Below, in pieces: positions 6,436 through 6,866 of a stretch of 6,866 nucleotides of DNA. Position numbers and translations under genes: made by a program. The stretch spans positions 1 through 6,866 of the forward strand of contig USSR01000375.1 of NCBI GenBank assembly GCA_900557355.1, in the 5' to 3' direction. Within the stretch, counting starts at the first letter, position 1, and each line of letters opens with the position of its first letter. The notes under the pieces were generated by a model. It ran no database searches. It saw nothing but the letters and a program-made list of their open reading frames with translations, and had not been told where the DNA came from. The stretch is from an uncultured Bacteroides sp. Lineage in GTDB: Bacteria; Bacteroidota; Bacteroidia; Bacteroidales; Bacteroidaceae.

Positions 6436-6866
6436 TTAGAAACGCACCTGCAATTGAGCTTGCAGTAGGTTACTATTATCTCCGATATGGCGGTTGCAGT
6501 ATGTATACTGTGCCTGTACCCTGCATTTAGGATAGAACCAATATTGTAAACCTACTACATAATTACTTTGCTTATCATCAAGTACTTTACTCTTATTAAG
6601 ATAATCATAAGATGCTATTACATCTACTTTCGGGAATACATGTGCAGATGCTGTTACATAATAACCGTCACTTTTGATACGTCCGTCTTTTCCGGCCAAG
6701 TATTCCGTGCGTACATCCACCGGTTTAGTTTTAATGACTGCACCTGCCGACCAACGGTTACGGGTATAGTTTTCGCCTACCTGTATATCGGGATTGAGGC
6801 TGGATACGGCCACAGCACATCCTTTCCCTTTTACAAAAGAACCGCCTACAGACAGCCAGTCGAGTG
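6436..6866 (-). CDS. Outer-membrane porin, OprO/OprP (phosphate-selective porin) type, C-terminal fragment
   Basis: The frame is open from the window's right edge to the TAA at 6436-6438, giving 142 visible residues. A GTG at 6813 is only an internal Val, and the gene continues past the edge. The sequence alternates hydrophobic and polar residues in short amphipathic strands with aromatic girdle residues. Examples are WLSVGGSFVKG, TRNRWSAGAVIKTKP, GYYVTASAHVFPKVDVIASYDYL, NYVVGLQYWFYPKCRVQAQY and LLQAQLQVRF. It ends in Phe, the beta-barrel assembly signal recognised by BamA. NYVVGLQYWFYPKCRVQ followed by a final QAQLQVRF is characteristic of Bacteroidota porins annotated as phosphate-selective O/P type. 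Actual phosphate selectivity cannot be judged from this part. It lies 18 bp upstream of glsA on the same strand, so the two may be co-transcribed. Confidence 0.82.
   Translation of the reverse strand, partial: LDWLSVGGSFVKGKGCAVAVSSLNPDIQVGENYTRNRWSAGAVIKTKPVDVRTEYLAGKDGRIKSDGYYVTASAHVFPKVDVIASYDYLNKSKVLDDKQSNYVVGLQYWFYPKCRVQAQYTYCNRHIGDNSNLLQAQLQVRF

Noticed and set aside
6811..6813. GTG at 6813 as the start of a short separate gene
   Set aside because: The same frame stays open to the window edge and encodes further amphipathic porin strand sequence, so this is an internal Val codon.

Overview
The window looks like ordinary core chromosome from a Bacteroides-type bacterium (order Bacteroidales). 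The evidence is AT-leaning coding DNA with weak or absent Shine-Dalgarno sites, a KdsC-type phosphatase and Maf protein of Bacteroides type, an OprO/OprP-like porin C-terminus ending in Phe, and an exported M28 peptidase. No tRNA, rRNA, CRISPR array, insertion sequence or phage gene is visible, and no gene carries a frameshift or internal stop. This assignment comes from reading the sequence, not from a database search.

Layout: two convergent gene blocks meet near position 2228. The plus-strand block (1-2227) holds the 3' end of a small two-helix membrane protein, then a Rossmann/DUF2520 protein whose ATG overlaps the previous stop (ATGA). A 106-bp gap carrying a 22-bp tandem repeat follows, then a KDO-8-phosphate phosphatase-like gene (kdsC-like) and a Maf nucleotide pyrophosphatase. 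The minus-strand block, read right to left from 6866 to 2229, holds the 3' end of a porin, glutaminase (glsA), a 729-residue TPR protein and a secreted M28 metallopeptidase. Gaps between genes are 18, 66 and 19 bp, so co-transcription is plausible. The two blocks end 1 bp apart.

How the genes fit together: the plus block combines envelope sugar metabolism (KdsC for the KDO of LPS) with nucleotide-pool housekeeping (Maf) and a putative NAD(P)-dependent enzyme of unknown substrate. The minus block combines outer-membrane uptake (porin), glutamine deamidation (GlsA), a periplasmic or surface peptidase, and a large TPR protein with an uncharacterised helical N-terminal region. A nutrient or amino-acid theme can be imagined for the minus block, but the sequence does not prove it.

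No convincing new system is present. The items most worth a second look are the 22-bp-period repeat array upstream of kdsC, the unrecognised N-terminal two-thirds of the TPR protein, and the 1-bp convergent junction.
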